From NCBI GenBank assembly GCA_023390905.1, contig JAEWBY010000088.1:1-23217 (forward strand): a stretch of DNA of 23,217 nt. Direction: 5' to 3'. Source of the DNA: Pseudomonadota bacterium (GTDB lineage Bacteria > Pseudomonadota > Gammaproteobacteria > Xanthomonadales > Xanthomonadaceae). Position numbers and translations under genes: made by a program. The notes beneath the pieces were generated by a model, which had not been told where the DNA came from, made no database searches, and worked only from the letters and a program-made list of their open reading frames with translations. This document shows, piece after piece, positions 8,345-18,169 of the stretch (its first letter is position 1; the number at the start of each line of letters is the position of its first letter).

Positions 8345-9133
8345 TCACCGCTCCGCGAATACCTCGTCGAGGAAGTCATCCATCATCCGGTAGGCACGCT
8401 TGGCTGCGCGCGCGTTGTAGACGCAGCCCGGCGGGCGATTGGCGTTTTCCAGCGCGAAGCAATGCACCGCGCCGCTGAAGTTGACGAACTGCCAGTCCGC
8501 GCCGGCGTCATTCATCTCCTTCTCGAACGCCGCGATGTGCGGCGCCGTGCCACGATCCTCGGCGCCGTTGAGCACCAGGATCGGCGCCTTCACCACGCCG
8601 GCCTTCGCGGGCGCGCTGGTATCCAGTCCGCCATGGAAGGTGATCACGCCATCGACATCGGCACCGCTGCGCGCCAGTTCCAGCACCGAGGATCCACCGA
8701 AGCAGTAACCGAACGCAGCGATGCGCGCCACGTCCAGCGGCGCGCTGGCGGCCTCATGGCGTAGCGCTTCCAGTGAGGCATTCATGCGCGCGCGCATCGC
8801 GTCGCGGTCGCCGTAGAGCTTCTTGACCTCGGCCTGCGCCTGCTCGGCGTTCTCCGGCCGCACGCCCTTGCCGTACATGTCCACGACCAGCACCACGTAA
8901 TCGTCGCCGGCGATCTGCTTGGCCTTGGCGAGCGCGTCCTCGGTGACGCCCATCCAGTCCGGCACCATCAGCAGGCCAGGGCGCTTTTCCGTGCTGGCAT
9001 CGTCATAGACGATGAAGCCGGAAAACGTCTGCGCCCCCGATTTCCACTCGACCGCGCGGCTCTGGGTGGCGGCGAAACCGGGCATCATCCACACAGCGGC
9101 CAGCGCGGCCGCGAACACGGACATCAGGCGCAT
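8345..9133 (-). CDS. Exported dienelactone hydrolase family protein
   Basis: A 262-residue alpha/beta hydrolase of the dienelactone hydrolase (DLH) family with an N-terminal signal peptide (MRLMSVFAAALAAVWMMPGFAA). The catalytic triad is visible: nucleophile Cys144 in GYCFGG, Asp193 in NGAEDRGT and His224 in AVHCF. The N-terminal LLMVPDWMGVT and DMYGKGVRP blocks are typical of the non-chlorocatechol DLH branch found in many proteobacteria, whose natural substrates are uncertain. The export signal argues against a role in cytosolic aromatic degradation. It lies 62 bases downstream of murD2 on the same strand and could be the last gene of that transcript, though there is room for its own promoter. 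GAGAG eight bases before the ATG is a modest ribosome site. Confidence 0.87.
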   Translation of the reverse strand: MRLMSVFAAALAAVWMMPGFAATQSRAVEWKSGAQTFSGFIVYDDASTEKRPGLLMVPDWMGVTEDALAKAKQIAGDDYVVLVVDMYGKGVRPENAEQAQAEVKKLYGDRDAMRARMNASLEALRHEAASAPLDVARIAAFGYCFGGSSVLELARSGADVDGVITFHGGLDTSAPAKAGVVKAPILVLNGAEDRGTAPHIAAFEKEMNDAGADWQFVNFSGAVHCFALENANRPPGCVYNARAAKRAYRMMDDFLDEVFAER

Positions 9134-9195
9134 ACGGGTTCTCTCGGGGTCAGGTGGCCGGAGTCTAACCGCATCCGGGTCGCCGACGCGTGGCG

Positions 9196-10579
9196 CTACT
9201 CGATGCCGATGCCGGGAATGGCAGTGATCAGATCCGGATCGAAGCCGGCGAGTTCGGCGAAATGCCTGCCACGCGCCACGTAATCGCGATACTGTCCGAA
9301 ACTCGGCGCGCCCGGCGACAGCAGGATGACGGCCGGTGCACGCACAAGATGACGCGCCTGCGTGATCGCGCCCGCCAGATCGTCCGCGGCCGCGAGGCTG
9401 AAACGTCCGGCGTCGGCCAGCGGTTGCAGCAGCGCATGGATGCGTGGCCCGTTCTGGCCCATCGTGATGATCGCGGCCGGCGCGGCCTGCGCCATCTGCT
9501 GCACGAAATCGCTCCAGTCCAGCCCGCGATCATGTCCGCCCACCAGCAACGCGATTGATCGATCGGCGAACACCTCCAGCGCCGCGAGACTGGCATGCGG
9601 CGTCGTGCTGATCGAATCGTTGACGAACGTGTAACCGTCCCGCTCGCCCAGCGTCTGCAAACGATTCGGCAGCGGGCGGAAATCGCGCGCCGCCACGGCG
9701 AGGCCGGACGCGTCGATGCCGAGCGCCTCGATCGCCGTCAGCACCGCGCACAGGTTGCTGCGGTTGTGGCGTCCGGGCACGGGCACGCCACGCGTATCCA
9801 TCACGAACACCTCGCCGCGATACAGATGGTCGTCGCGCAGATGCCAGCCACCCTCGTGATTGAACCAATGCACGTCGCTGTCGGGCAGATCGAGCGCGGC
9901 CAATACCGGATCCGCTGCATTGAGCACCGCCACGCGCGGCCTGGCACGCGTCACCAGTGCGAGCTTGTCCTCGATGTAGCGCGCCTGGCTGCCATGCCAG
10001 TCCAGATGTTCGGGAAACAGGTTCAGCACCACGGCCACGTCGGGCCGCGCGCCACTGCCGGCGACGTCGCCGGTCTGGTAGCTCGACAGTTCGATCGCCC
10101 AGTAATCCGGCGCCGGTCGCGGGTCGAGCAGTTCCAGCAGCGGCAGGCCGATGTTGCCGGCGAGCGCGGTGCGATGGCCCGCGGCACGCAGCAGATGCGC
10201 GAGCAGCGAAGTGGTCGTGCTCTTGCCCTTGGTGCCGGTGACGCAGACCGTGCGCGCCGCGATGCCATCGGCGCCGGCATGCTCGGCGAACCACAATGCG
10301 GTGCCGCCGATGAAACGCGTTCCGCGCGCCGCCGCGGCGAGGGCTTCGGGCTTGTTCGGGCTGATGCCGGGCGATTTGATCACCACATCGAATGCCGCCA
10401 GCGACTCGCCGTCGACATCCGTGCGTGCGTGCAACGCCGGATCACCGCAGCCGGTGATCTGCGCGGCCTCCTCCGACGTGCAGAAAACGGTCAGCGGCTG
10501 GCTGATGCCACGCTGGCGCAGGGCCGCATGCGCTGCGCGTCCTTCGCGGCCCCAGCCCCACAGCGCGACACGGCGATTC

Positions 10580-10599
<20 letters not shown>
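9196..10599 (-). CDS. murD2: UDP-N-acetylmuramoyl-L-alanine--L-glutamate ligase (MurD2)
   Basis: ATP-dependent Mur ligase, 467 residues. In Xanthomonas the MurD2 enzyme adds L-Glu to UDP-MurNAc-L-Ala, with MurL then converting the residue to D-Glu. Domains: N-terminal Rossmann-like part (VALWGWGREGRAA, SPGISP at 77-81), central ATPase with P-loop GTKGKST (122-128), ELSSYQ and LNLFPEHLDWHG (192-203), and a C-terminal ligase domain. Classical MurD has NDSKATN near the D-Glu site; here the segment reads NDSISTT (327-333), followed by GGHDRGLDW and LSPGAPSFGQY, consistent with changed amino-acid selectivity. The start was set at the GTG at 10599, preceded by GGGAG at seven bases; it yields MRISQLENRRVALWG. 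A longer frame from 10638 is possible. It overlaps the murL stop by 20 bases. Automatic pipelines may label it murD. Confidence 0.9.
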
Positions 10600-11934
<1,335 letters not shown>

Positions 11935-11938
<4 letters not shown>

Positions 11939-12411
11939 GCGGAACCTGTGGTGATGGCCGCCGTGCGCTTCAGGTAGCGACGGCAGACAAAGTATTCAAG
12001 AATGAACGCCGGCACGGCGCCCAGGACGATGGCGAAACCGGTGAACAGGAGCGCGGCCGGTACGACCCACGCCAGGCCGCCGCCGGTTTCGTCCACCAGG
12101 CTCATGCCGCCGAACCAGATCGTCAGCACCAGCGGGAAACAGGTGAACGCGAGCAGCAGCGTGCGCAGCGTGAAGCCGCCACTGGTCCAGCGGCGTCCCT
12201 TCTGCAACGCACGGCGATGCCACACGGTCGTCCACCACGCACCGAACAGCGTCGCGATGAGCGCGGCCGGTGTCACCTTCATCGATTCCCAGCCCGAGCG
12301 CCCCCACTGCGCCGTGTCCACGCCGCCCAGCAGGATCACGTACGCGAGCAGGGCCAGCACGAACGCGAGCGCCGCACTGATCAGCACGAACTCGACGCGT
12401 GGCGGAATCAT
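11935..12411 (-). CDS. Small four-helix integral membrane protein of unknown function in the lysAC-murL-murD2 operon
   Basis: A 158-residue hydrophobic protein; I do not recognise the family. Four membrane segments are predicted by eye: about 8-30 (VLISAALAFVLALLAYVILLGG), 47-65 (containing ALIATLFGAWWTTVW), 82-103 (RTLLLAFTCFPLVLTIWFGG) and 114-140 (AWVVPAALLFTGFAIVLGAV). A basic loop WHRRALQKGRRW lies between helices 2 and 3, and a basic tail CRRYLKR follows helix 4, so the cytosolic face is probably that side. Its ATG overlaps the lysAC stop (ATGA at 12411-12408), and its TGA overlaps the murL ATG (11938-11935), so it is locked into the operon on both sides. A role in wall precursor metabolism is suggested only by that position. 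No enzyme motif is seen. Confidence 0.82.
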
Positions 12412-15023
12412 GCCTGCTCGTCTCCGAGGATCTCCTCGGCCGGCAGATCGCGCAGGTTGTACGTGCTCGCCATCGAGTAGCCATAGGCGCCGGCGTCGGC
12501 GAACACGAGCACATCACCTTCGCACGTGGCCGAAGGCAGGCGGCGGCGCTTGCCGAACACATCGCTGGATTCGCAGATCGGGCCGACCACATCGAAATTG
12601 TCTTCCAGCGTGTCGCCCAGCCGGCTCAGGTTGGCCACGTCGTGCCAGGCGTCGTACAGCGCCGGACGGATCAGCGCATTCATGCCGGCGTCCGCGCCGA
12701 CGCGGCGGATGCCCTGCTTCTCCACGACCTGCGTCACGTGCGTGAGCAGCACGCCGGATTCGGCAACCAGATAGCGGCCCGGTTCGATGATCAGCTGGTA
12801 TGCCGGATACGCCGCCTTGATCTCGGCCAGCCCGGCGCCCCACGCATCGAGGTCGAACGGTTCGTCCTCGGCGGTGTACGGAATCGGCAAGCCGCCACCG
12901 ATGTCGATGCTTTCGATGGTGCCGATCTGATCGGCGATGCCGCCGAGTTCATCGCTGACCTGCTTCCAGTGCTGCGCGGTTTCCACGCCGCTGCCCAGGT
13001 GCGCGTGCAGTCCGGCGATGCGGATGTCGAGCGCGCGCGCGGCCTGCAGGAACTCATCCAGGCGCACCAGCGGCAGGCCGAACTTCGAGGTCTTGCCGCC
13101 GGTCTTGACCTTGTCGTGATGACCATCGCCGCGGCCGAGATCCACGCGCAGCCACAGCCGGCGACCGCGGAACAGATCCGGCCAGTTCTGCAGCGCTTCG
13201 ACATTGTCGAGGGTGACGATCACGCCACGCTGCAGGGCGTATTCGTATTCGGCGCGCGGCGCGAAGCTCGGGGTGAACAGCACGTTCTCCGGCGCCAGCG
13301 CGGGCACCGCATCGAACACGCGCTGCAGTTCGCCCTGCGACACGCATTCCAGGCCGAAGCCCTCGGCCACCATCGCGCGCAGCAGCGCCGGGTGCGAGTT
13401 GGCCTTGATCGCATAGAACCGGCGATCGATCGCCTGGATGCCGGCCAGCGCGCGTGCGCGCGCCTGTACCGTCGGCAGGTGATAGATGTAGCGCGGCGTG
13501 CCGATCTGCGCGAGCGAAAGCAGTTGCTCGCGCGCCTTCGGCGCATGCCACCACGGCGTGCCGCGACGGCGCACGGTGCCGTTGATCTCGCGCCAACTCG
13601 GGCCGAACACGCTCGCTTCGTCGATCGGCATCGCGCCGCTGTCGATCAGCGCCGCATGCAGCGCCGGCAGCATGCCGTCGGCGGCGGCCTCATCGATCAC
13701 GAAGGTCAGGTTGAGATCATTGGATGACTGCGAGATCAGGTGCACGCGCTCGCGCCCGAACATCGCCCACACATCCGAGAGCTTGTGCAGCAGCGAGCGC
13801 ATGCCCCGGCCCACCAGCGTGATCGCGGTGCACGGGGCGATGACCTTGATGCGGCACACTTCGGCCAGATCCGCCGACAGTGCGGCGAGCACGTCGGTGC
13901 TGACCAGGTTCTCGCTCGGATCCAGCGACACGGTGACGTTGGTTTCCGACGAACCGATCAGATCCACCGAAAGTCCATGCTTCTTGAAGCGCGCGAACAC
14001 GTCGGCGAGGAAGCCGACCTGCTGCCACATGCCGATGCCTTCCATCGACACCAGCACGATGCCGTTGCGCCGGCTGATCGCCTTGACCCCGGGCACGGTG
14101 GCGGCCTTGTCGTCGATGCTGGTGCCCGGCAGATCCGGCCGTTCGGTATCGAGGATCGCCATCGGCACGCCGGCGTTGCGGCACGGCTTGATCGAACGCG
14201 GATGCAGCACCTTCGCGCCGGTGGTGGCGATTTCCTGCGCTTCGTAGTAATCCAGCCGCGTCAGCAGGCGCGCATCGGCGACCTCGCGCGGATTGGCGCT
14301 GAACATGCCGGGCACGTCGGTCCAGATTTCCACGCGGCGCGCACCGAGCAGCGCACCGAAATACGCGGCCGAGGTATCCGAGCCGCCGCGACCGAGGATC
14401 GCGGTGCCGCCATCGCCATGGCGCGCGATGAACCCCTGCGTCAGCAGCATGCGGTTGTCCTGCGCGGCGAAGGCGCGCCGCCAGTCCTGATCCGGAGCAG
14501 TCGTGCACGACACCGAAAGCCGCTGCGCCCACGCGGACTGGTTCGGCAGGATGCTGGCCTGCAACCAGTGCCGTGCATCGACCCAGCCGAAATCCAGCCC
14601 GCGGGCGCGCAGATAGGCCGCGCCCAGCGTGGAGGACAGCAACTCGCCCTGCGCCAGCACTTCGGCCTGCCAGTCGAGGGTGCGGGTGGCCGCGCGTTCA
14701 TCGGCAAGCAGCGCGCGCAGCGCCGACAGCCGCGCGCCGAGCACGGTCTCGGCATCCAGTTCCAGTTCGGCGGCGAATTCGCGGTGACGCTGCTCGAGCT
14801 TGCCGATGCGCGCATCGCTGTCGGCCGCGCCATCGGCGATGGCGGTCAGTTCATTGGTGACGCCGGACAGCGCCGAGACCACCACCAGCACGCGCGCGTC
14901 CTGCGCTTCCGCCCGTTTTTTCGCCAGTTGTCCGATGGTGTCCCAGCGATGACGGCGGGAAACCGAGGTGCCACCAAACTTGAGGACAATCCAGGGAGCA
15001 GACGCGAGGGAATCGGAAGGCAT
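12408..15023 (-). CDS. lysAC: Bifunctional aspartokinase / diaminopimelate decarboxylase
   Basis: An 871-residue fusion catalysing the first step (aspartate to aspartyl phosphate) and last step (meso-DAP to L-lysine) of lysine synthesis. The aspartokinase half (about 11-300) has VLKFGGTSV (15-21) and GRGGSDTSA (211-219). Tandem ACT-type regulatory repeats follow (about 320-470; SSETNVTVSLD, SQSSNDLNLTFVI), implying amino-acid feedback. A short linker (about 475-500) leads into the decarboxylase: FYAIKANSHP with PLP lysine Lys540, HAHLGSG (673-679), DIGGGLPIPY, EPGRYLV (747-753), PICESSDVF with the active-site Cys817, and DAGAYGYSMASTYN (843-856). All catalytic signatures of both halves are intact. 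No Shine-Dalgarno sequence precedes the ATG at 15023. It is the first gene of the operon with the membrane protein, murL and murD2, and is divergent from phzF. Confidence 0.95.
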   Translation of the reverse strand: MPSDSLASAPWIVLKFGGTSVSRRHRWDTIGQLAKKRAEAQDARVLVVVSALSGVTNELTAIADGAADSDARIGKLEQRHREFAAELELDAETVLGARLSALRALLADERAATRTLDWQAEVLAQGELLSSTLGAAYLRARGLDFGWVDARHWLQASILPNQSAWAQRLSVSCTTAPDQDWRRAFAAQDNRMLLTQGFIARHGDGGTAILGRGGSDTSAAYFGALLGARRVEIWTDVPGMFSANPREVADARLLTRLDYYEAQEIATTGAKVLHPRSIKPCRNAGVPMAILDTERPDLPGTSIDDKAATVPGVKAISRRNGIVLVSMEGIGMWQQVGFLADVFARFKKHGLSVDLIGSSETNVTVSLDPSENLVSTDVLAALSADLAEVCRIKVIAPCTAITLVGRGMRSLLHKLSDVWAMFGRERVHLISQSSNDLNLTFVIDEAAADGMLPALHAALIDSGAMPIDEASVFGPSWREINGTVRRRGTPWWHAPKAREQLLSLAQIGTPRYIYHLPTVQARARALAGIQAIDRRFYAIKANSHPALLRAMVAEGFGLECVSQGELQRVFDAVPALAPENVLFTPSFAPRAEYEYALQRGVIVTLDNVEALQNWPDLFRGRRLWLRVDLGRGDGHHDKVKTGGKTSKFGLPLVRLDEFLQAARALDIRIAGLHAHLGSGVETAQHWKQVSDELGGIADQIGTIESIDIGGGLPIPYTAEDEPFDLDAWGAGLAEIKAAYPAYQLIIEPGRYLVAESGVLLTHVTQVVEKQGIRRVGADAGMNALIRPALYDAWHDVANLSRLGDTLEDNFDVVGPICESSDVFGKRRRLPSATCEGDVLVFADAGAYGYSMASTYNLRDLPAEEILGDEQA

Positions 15024-15026
15024 GGA

Positions 15027-15084
15027 TAGAATCGCGGGAATACCCGAAACGTTCGGGCGTGAATCAAGGATTCTAGCCCGAAAC
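15027..15084. promoter_or_regulatory. Nested dyads in the lysAC/phzF divergent promoter region
   Basis: The short divergent gap (15024-15116) contains TAGAATC (15027-15033) matched by its inverse GATTCTA (15069-15075). Between them is CCCGAA-ACG-TTCGGG (15043-15057), and CCCGAAAC recurs directly at 15077-15084. Read on the minus strand, TAGAAT at 15075-15070 could be the lysAC -10 box, giving a leader of about 40 bases. No good -35 box accompanies it. The dyads could be operators for either divergent unit. Confidence 0.35.
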
Positions 15085-15116
15085 CGTTGTCCACTCTGGC
15101 CTCAAGGACCCCGATG

Positions 15117-15992
15117 ATGCGCCCTCGCCGCTACCTGCAACTCGATGTCTTCGCCGACCGTCCCGGCGCGGGCAATCCCCTGGGCGTGGTGCTCGACGCG
15201 GCCGATCTGGAGACCGAGCGGATGCAGGCGTTCGCCGCCTGGCTCAACCTGTCCGAAACCATCTTCTTCCTGCCGCCGACCGAAGCCGACGCCGATTACC
15301 ACGTCCGCATCTTCACTCCCTGCCGTGAGTTGCCCTTCGCCGGTCACCCGAGTGTCGGTGCGGCGTGGGCGGCGATCGAGACCGGCATGGCGCCGGAAGG
15401 CACACCGCTGATCCAGCAATGTGCGGCCGGGCTGTTGCCGGTGCAGGTGCACGGCACCGGGCCACAGCGTTCGATCCAACTGCGCGCGCCCTCGGCCGCG
15501 CCGTTGCCTGTTCCCGCCGGCAGCGGCGATCTGCTCGATCGCGCGCTCGCAGGATGGCGGCTCGGGTCGCTGCGGCCCGCGCTCTGGAACAACGGTCCTG
15601 GCTGGTGGCTGGTGGAACTGGCCGATGCCGCCGCCGTGCGCGCGCTCCAACCGGTTCTGGCCGCGATCGCCGCACTGACCCGCGCCACCGATGCAGTGGG
15701 ACTGGCGGTGTTCGGCCGCGCGGGTTCGAGCGATGACCACGCGCTGGCGGTGCGCGCGTTCTGCCCGGCCGACAACATCCCCGAGGATCCGGTCACCGGC
15801 TCGGTCAATGCGTGCATCGGCGCGGCACTGCACGCGGCCAACGCCCTGCCCGCGGGCGCGAACGCCTACGTTGCCAGCCAGGGCCGCGAACTCGGTCGCG
15901 ACGGACGCGTGGCCGTGCGGATCGACGAGGACGGCCAAGTGTGGATCGGCGGGCAGGTGCAGGCGGTCATCGCCGGCAGCGCGACTTGGTAA
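15117..15992 (+). CDS. PhzF-family isomerase/epimerase, first tandem copy
   Basis: A 291-residue protein of the PhzF (phenazine biosynthesis-like, diaminopimelate-epimerase fold) family. It has two mirrored half-domains: YLQLDVFADRPGAGNPLGVV with the catalytic-type Glu47 in NLSETIFF, FAGHPSVGAAWA (75-85), then PEDPVTGSVNACIGA (222-236) and SQGRELGRDG (254-263). The general-acid glutamate and the EDPVTGS motif are both intact, so activity is expected, but no phenazine genes are present and the substrate is unknown. ATGs occur at 15114 and 15117; AAGGA at 15104-15108 serves either, and alignment to the second copy favours 15117. The next gene is a paralogue 28 bases downstream, forming a two-gene unit divergent from lysAC. 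Confidence 0.88.
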   Translation: MRPRRYLQLDVFADRPGAGNPLGVVLDAADLETERMQAFAAWLNLSETIFFLPPTEADADYHVRIFTPCRELPFAGHPSVGAAWAAIETGMAPEGTPLIQQCAAGLLPVQVHGTGPQRSIQLRAPSAAPLPVPAGSGDLLDRALAGWRLGSLRPALWNNGPGWWLVELADAAAVRALQPVLAAIAALTRATDAVGLAVFGRAGSSDDHALAVRAFCPADNIPEDPVTGSVNACIGAALHAANALPAGANAYVASQGRELGRDGRVAVRIDEDGQVWIGGQVQAVIAGSATW

Positions 15993-16020
15993 GCTGCGCG
16001 CCCCCACCGAGATTTCCCTG

Positions 16021-16902
16021 ATGACCTCACGTCGTTACGTCCAGTTGGACGTGTTCGCCGATCGCCCCGGCGCGGGCAATCCGCTGGCCGTCGTCCTCGA
16101 CGCCGAAGGGCTCGATGACCCCGCGATGCAGGCGATCGCCCGCTGGACGCGATTGCCGGAAACCACCTTCGTGTTTCCCGCACGATCGGCCGAAGCCTCG
16201 TATGCGCTGCGCATTTTCAGTCCGCGCCGCGAGGTGCCGTTCGCCGGTCATCCCAGCGTGGGCACCGCGCATGCGGTGCTGGAAGCCGGCCTGGCAAGCC
16301 CGCGCGATGGACAGCTCGTGCAGGAAGGCATCGCCGGGCTGCTGCCGTTGCGGATCTCGGGCGAAGGCGCCGCGCGCAGCATCGCCGTGCGCACGCCCCG
16401 GGCCTCGATCGTGGACGTGGCCGATCGCGCGGCTCATGCCGCGCTGGATGCCGCACTGCGCGGCTTCCCCGCCGGCACGTTGCCGCCGGCGCTGGTGGAA
16501 GGCGGCCGCCGCTGGTGGCTGGCCGAAGTGGCCAGCGAAGCGCAATTGCGCGCGGCCACGCCGGACTGGGATGCGATCAGTGCACTGGCCGGGGCCACGG
16601 ACAGCATGGGCGTGTGCGCATTCGCCTATGCCGGCGCAGGCGCGGATCACGATCTCGCGGTGCGCGCGTTCGTCGGTGCGCCGGCGGCGTTCGAGGATGC
16701 CGCCTCCGGCGCCGCCAACGCCACGCTCGCCGCGTGGTTGGCCGCGCGCGATGCGCTGCCGGGACAGCGGCACCGCTACACGGTGAGCCAGGGCCGCGAA
16801 GTCGGACATGATGCGCGACTGCAACTGGAAGTCGATGAGGCCGGCGACGTGTGGTCCGGCGGCCAGGTGCGTTCGGTGGTGCGCGGCGCCCTCGACTGGT
16901 AG
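16021..16902 (+). CDS. PhzF-family isomerase/epimerase, second tandem copy with altered C-terminal motif
   Basis: A 293-residue paralogue of the preceding protein, colinear over its whole length. The first 22 residues are nearly identical (RRYVQLDVFADRPGAGNPLA), Glu47 is kept in RLPETTF, and FAGHPSVGTAHA and SQGREVGHDA are conserved. The second-half signature is changed from EDPVTGS to EDAASGA (225-231), losing the Pro and Thr of the substrate-binding loop, so specificity or activity probably differs. The ATG at 16021 is clear from the alignment; the 28-base spacer has no strong ribosome site. Co-transcription with the first copy is likely, and a long palindrome follows the stop at 16902. Confidence 0.87.
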   Translation: MTSRRYVQLDVFADRPGAGNPLAVVLDAEGLDDPAMQAIARWTRLPETTFVFPARSAEASYALRIFSPRREVPFAGHPSVGTAHAVLEAGLASPRDGQLVQEGIAGLLPLRISGEGAARSIAVRTPRASIVDVADRAAHAALDAALRGFPAGTLPPALVEGGRRWWLAEVASEAQLRAATPDWDAISALAGATDSMGVCAFAYAGAGADHDLAVRAFVGAPAAFEDAASGAANATLAAWLAARDALPGQRHRYTVSQGREVGHDARLQLEVDEAGDVWSGGQVRSVVRGALDW

Positions 16903-16910
16903 CGACACTG

Positions 16911-16934
16911 GCGATCGCGATGCATCGCGATCGC
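16911..16934. terminator. Perfect 24-base palindrome after the phzF pair
   Basis: Half site GCGATCGCGATG followed by its exact inverse, eight bases past the stop at 16902. It could form a long stem in RNA and end the phzF transcript, although no T-run follows. It could also be a protein-binding or repeat element; it contains GCGATCGC twice. Confidence 0.5.
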
Positions 16935-17020
16935 GGCTTGCGCAGCGCACCATCGCCTGCACAGTGCTTTAACAGATTGCGCAATACGGTCGGACCCGGG
17001 GAAATACAGGAAACCCAGCA

Positions 17021-18169
17021 ATGCCAAACGTTGCAGGCAACATCGCGCTGGACGATGAAACGCGCCAGTTCGCGCTGCTGCTCAACAGCGTCACCGACTA
17101 CGCGATCTACATGCTCGATCCCGAGGGCTACATCCGCAGCTGGAATCCGGGCGGTGCGCGCATCAAGGGATACAGCGCCGAGGACGTGATCGGGCAGAAT
17201 TTCTCGCGCTTCTACACGCCGGAGGACATCGCCAGTGGCCTGCCGCAGCGCGGGCTGGAGATCGCCCGCCGCGAAGGCAAGTTCGAAGCCGAAGGCTGGC
17301 GCGTGCGCAAGGACGGCACGCGCTTCCGCGCCAGCGTGGTGATCGATCCGATCTGGCAGGACGGCCATCTGATCGGTTTCGCCAAGATCACCCGCGACAT
17401 CACCGAGCGCTACGAAGCCCAGCAGAAGCTGCACGAAACGCAGAAGGCGCTGGCGCAGTCGCAGAAGATGGAGGCGATCGGCAAGTTGACGCTCGGCCTG
17501 GCGCACGACTTCAACAATCTGCTGACGGTGATCATCAACAGCCTGGACCTGATCAGCATGCAGCCGGGCATGACCGCACGGGCGCAGGAACTGATCGAAG
17601 CGGCGCAGCGGGCCTCCGATCGCGGCGCGCTGCTGACGCGGCAGATGCTGGCCTTCGGACGCGGCCAGAAGCTGGCGCCCGAGCGCAGCGATCTGAACCA
17701 GTTGCTGGAGCGTTCGAGCGAACTCTATCGCCGCGCGTGCGGCGGCAGCATCCAGTTCGAGATGCGCCTGGCCGAGCAATTGCTGCCGGTGGAACTGGAC
17801 GTGGCGCAGTTCGAGGCCGCGGTGCTCAACCTCATTTCCAACAGCCGTGACGCGATGCCGCGCGGTGGCCACATCCTGCTGACGAGCGCCGCCTGGCATG
17901 GCAGCGATCCGGCCGATGTCTCGGGCGCCGAACGCGACTACGTGTGCGTATCGGTGCGCGATGATGGCGAGGGCATTCCGGCGGCTCTGCATCAGCGCGT
18001 GTTCGAGCCCTTCTTCACCACCAAGGAAGTGGGCAAGGGCAGCGGGCTCGGGTTGAGCCAGGTGTTCGGCTTCGCCGCGCAGTCCGGCGGCTTCGTGCAA
18101 CTGGACAGTGAACCCGGCCACGGCACCACCGTGCGCCTGTACCTGCCGGCCGTGGAGCCGAACGCATGA
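17021..18169 (+). CDS. PAS-domain sensor histidine kinase
   Basis: A 382-residue soluble kinase with no membrane segment, so it senses a cytosolic signal. An N-terminal PAS domain (about 14-128: ITRDITERYEAQ marks its C-cap) is followed by a coiled linker and the dimerisation helix LGLAHDFNNLLTVI with phospho-acceptor His162 (HDFNN subtype). The ATPase domain has N box NLISNSRDAM (270-279), G1 DDGEGIP (314-320), F box FFTTK (331-335) and G2 GKGSGLGLS (338-346), all intact. The PAS core lacks the LOV photoactive cysteine motif, and no heme ligand can be assigned. AGGAAA lies seven bases before the ATG. Its stop overlaps the next ATG (ATGA), so it is translated together with the receiver protein that is its presumed partner. 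Confidence 0.93.
   Translation: MPNVAGNIALDDETRQFALLLNSVTDYAIYMLDPEGYIRSWNPGGARIKGYSAEDVIGQNFSRFYTPEDIASGLPQRGLEIARREGKFEAEGWRVRKDGTRFRASVVIDPIWQDGHLIGFAKITRDITERYEAQQKLHETQKALAQSQKMEAIGKLTLGLAHDFNNLLTVIINSLDLISMQPGMTARAQELIEAAQRASDRGALLTRQMLAFGRGQKLAPERSDLNQLLERSSELYRRACGGSIQFEMRLAEQLLPVELDVAQFEAAVLNLISNSRDAMPRGGHILLTSAAWHGSDPADVSGAERDYVCVSVRDDGEGIPAALHQRVFEPFFTTKEVGKGSGLGLSQVFGFAAQSGGFVQLDSEPGHGTTVRLYLPAVEPNA

Noticed and set aside
8300..8346. TCCGGTTCGCAA-like string resembling a tRNA T-loop
   Set aside because: No matching acceptor, D or anticodon arms could be placed around it.
12399..15029. Two long plus-strand frames (442 and 429 codons) opposite lysAC
   Set aside because: Both are antisense shadows of a gene whose two enzyme domains are fully recognisable.
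15024..15116. Lysine riboswitch upstream of lysAC
   Set aside because: The gap is too short for the aptamer and none of its conserved core was seen.
16911..16934. Possible HIP1-type repeat because of the GCGATCGC octamer
   Set aside because: HIP1 is a cyanobacterial feature, the gene content here is gammaproteobacterial, and only this site was noticed; kept as a palindrome of unknown role.
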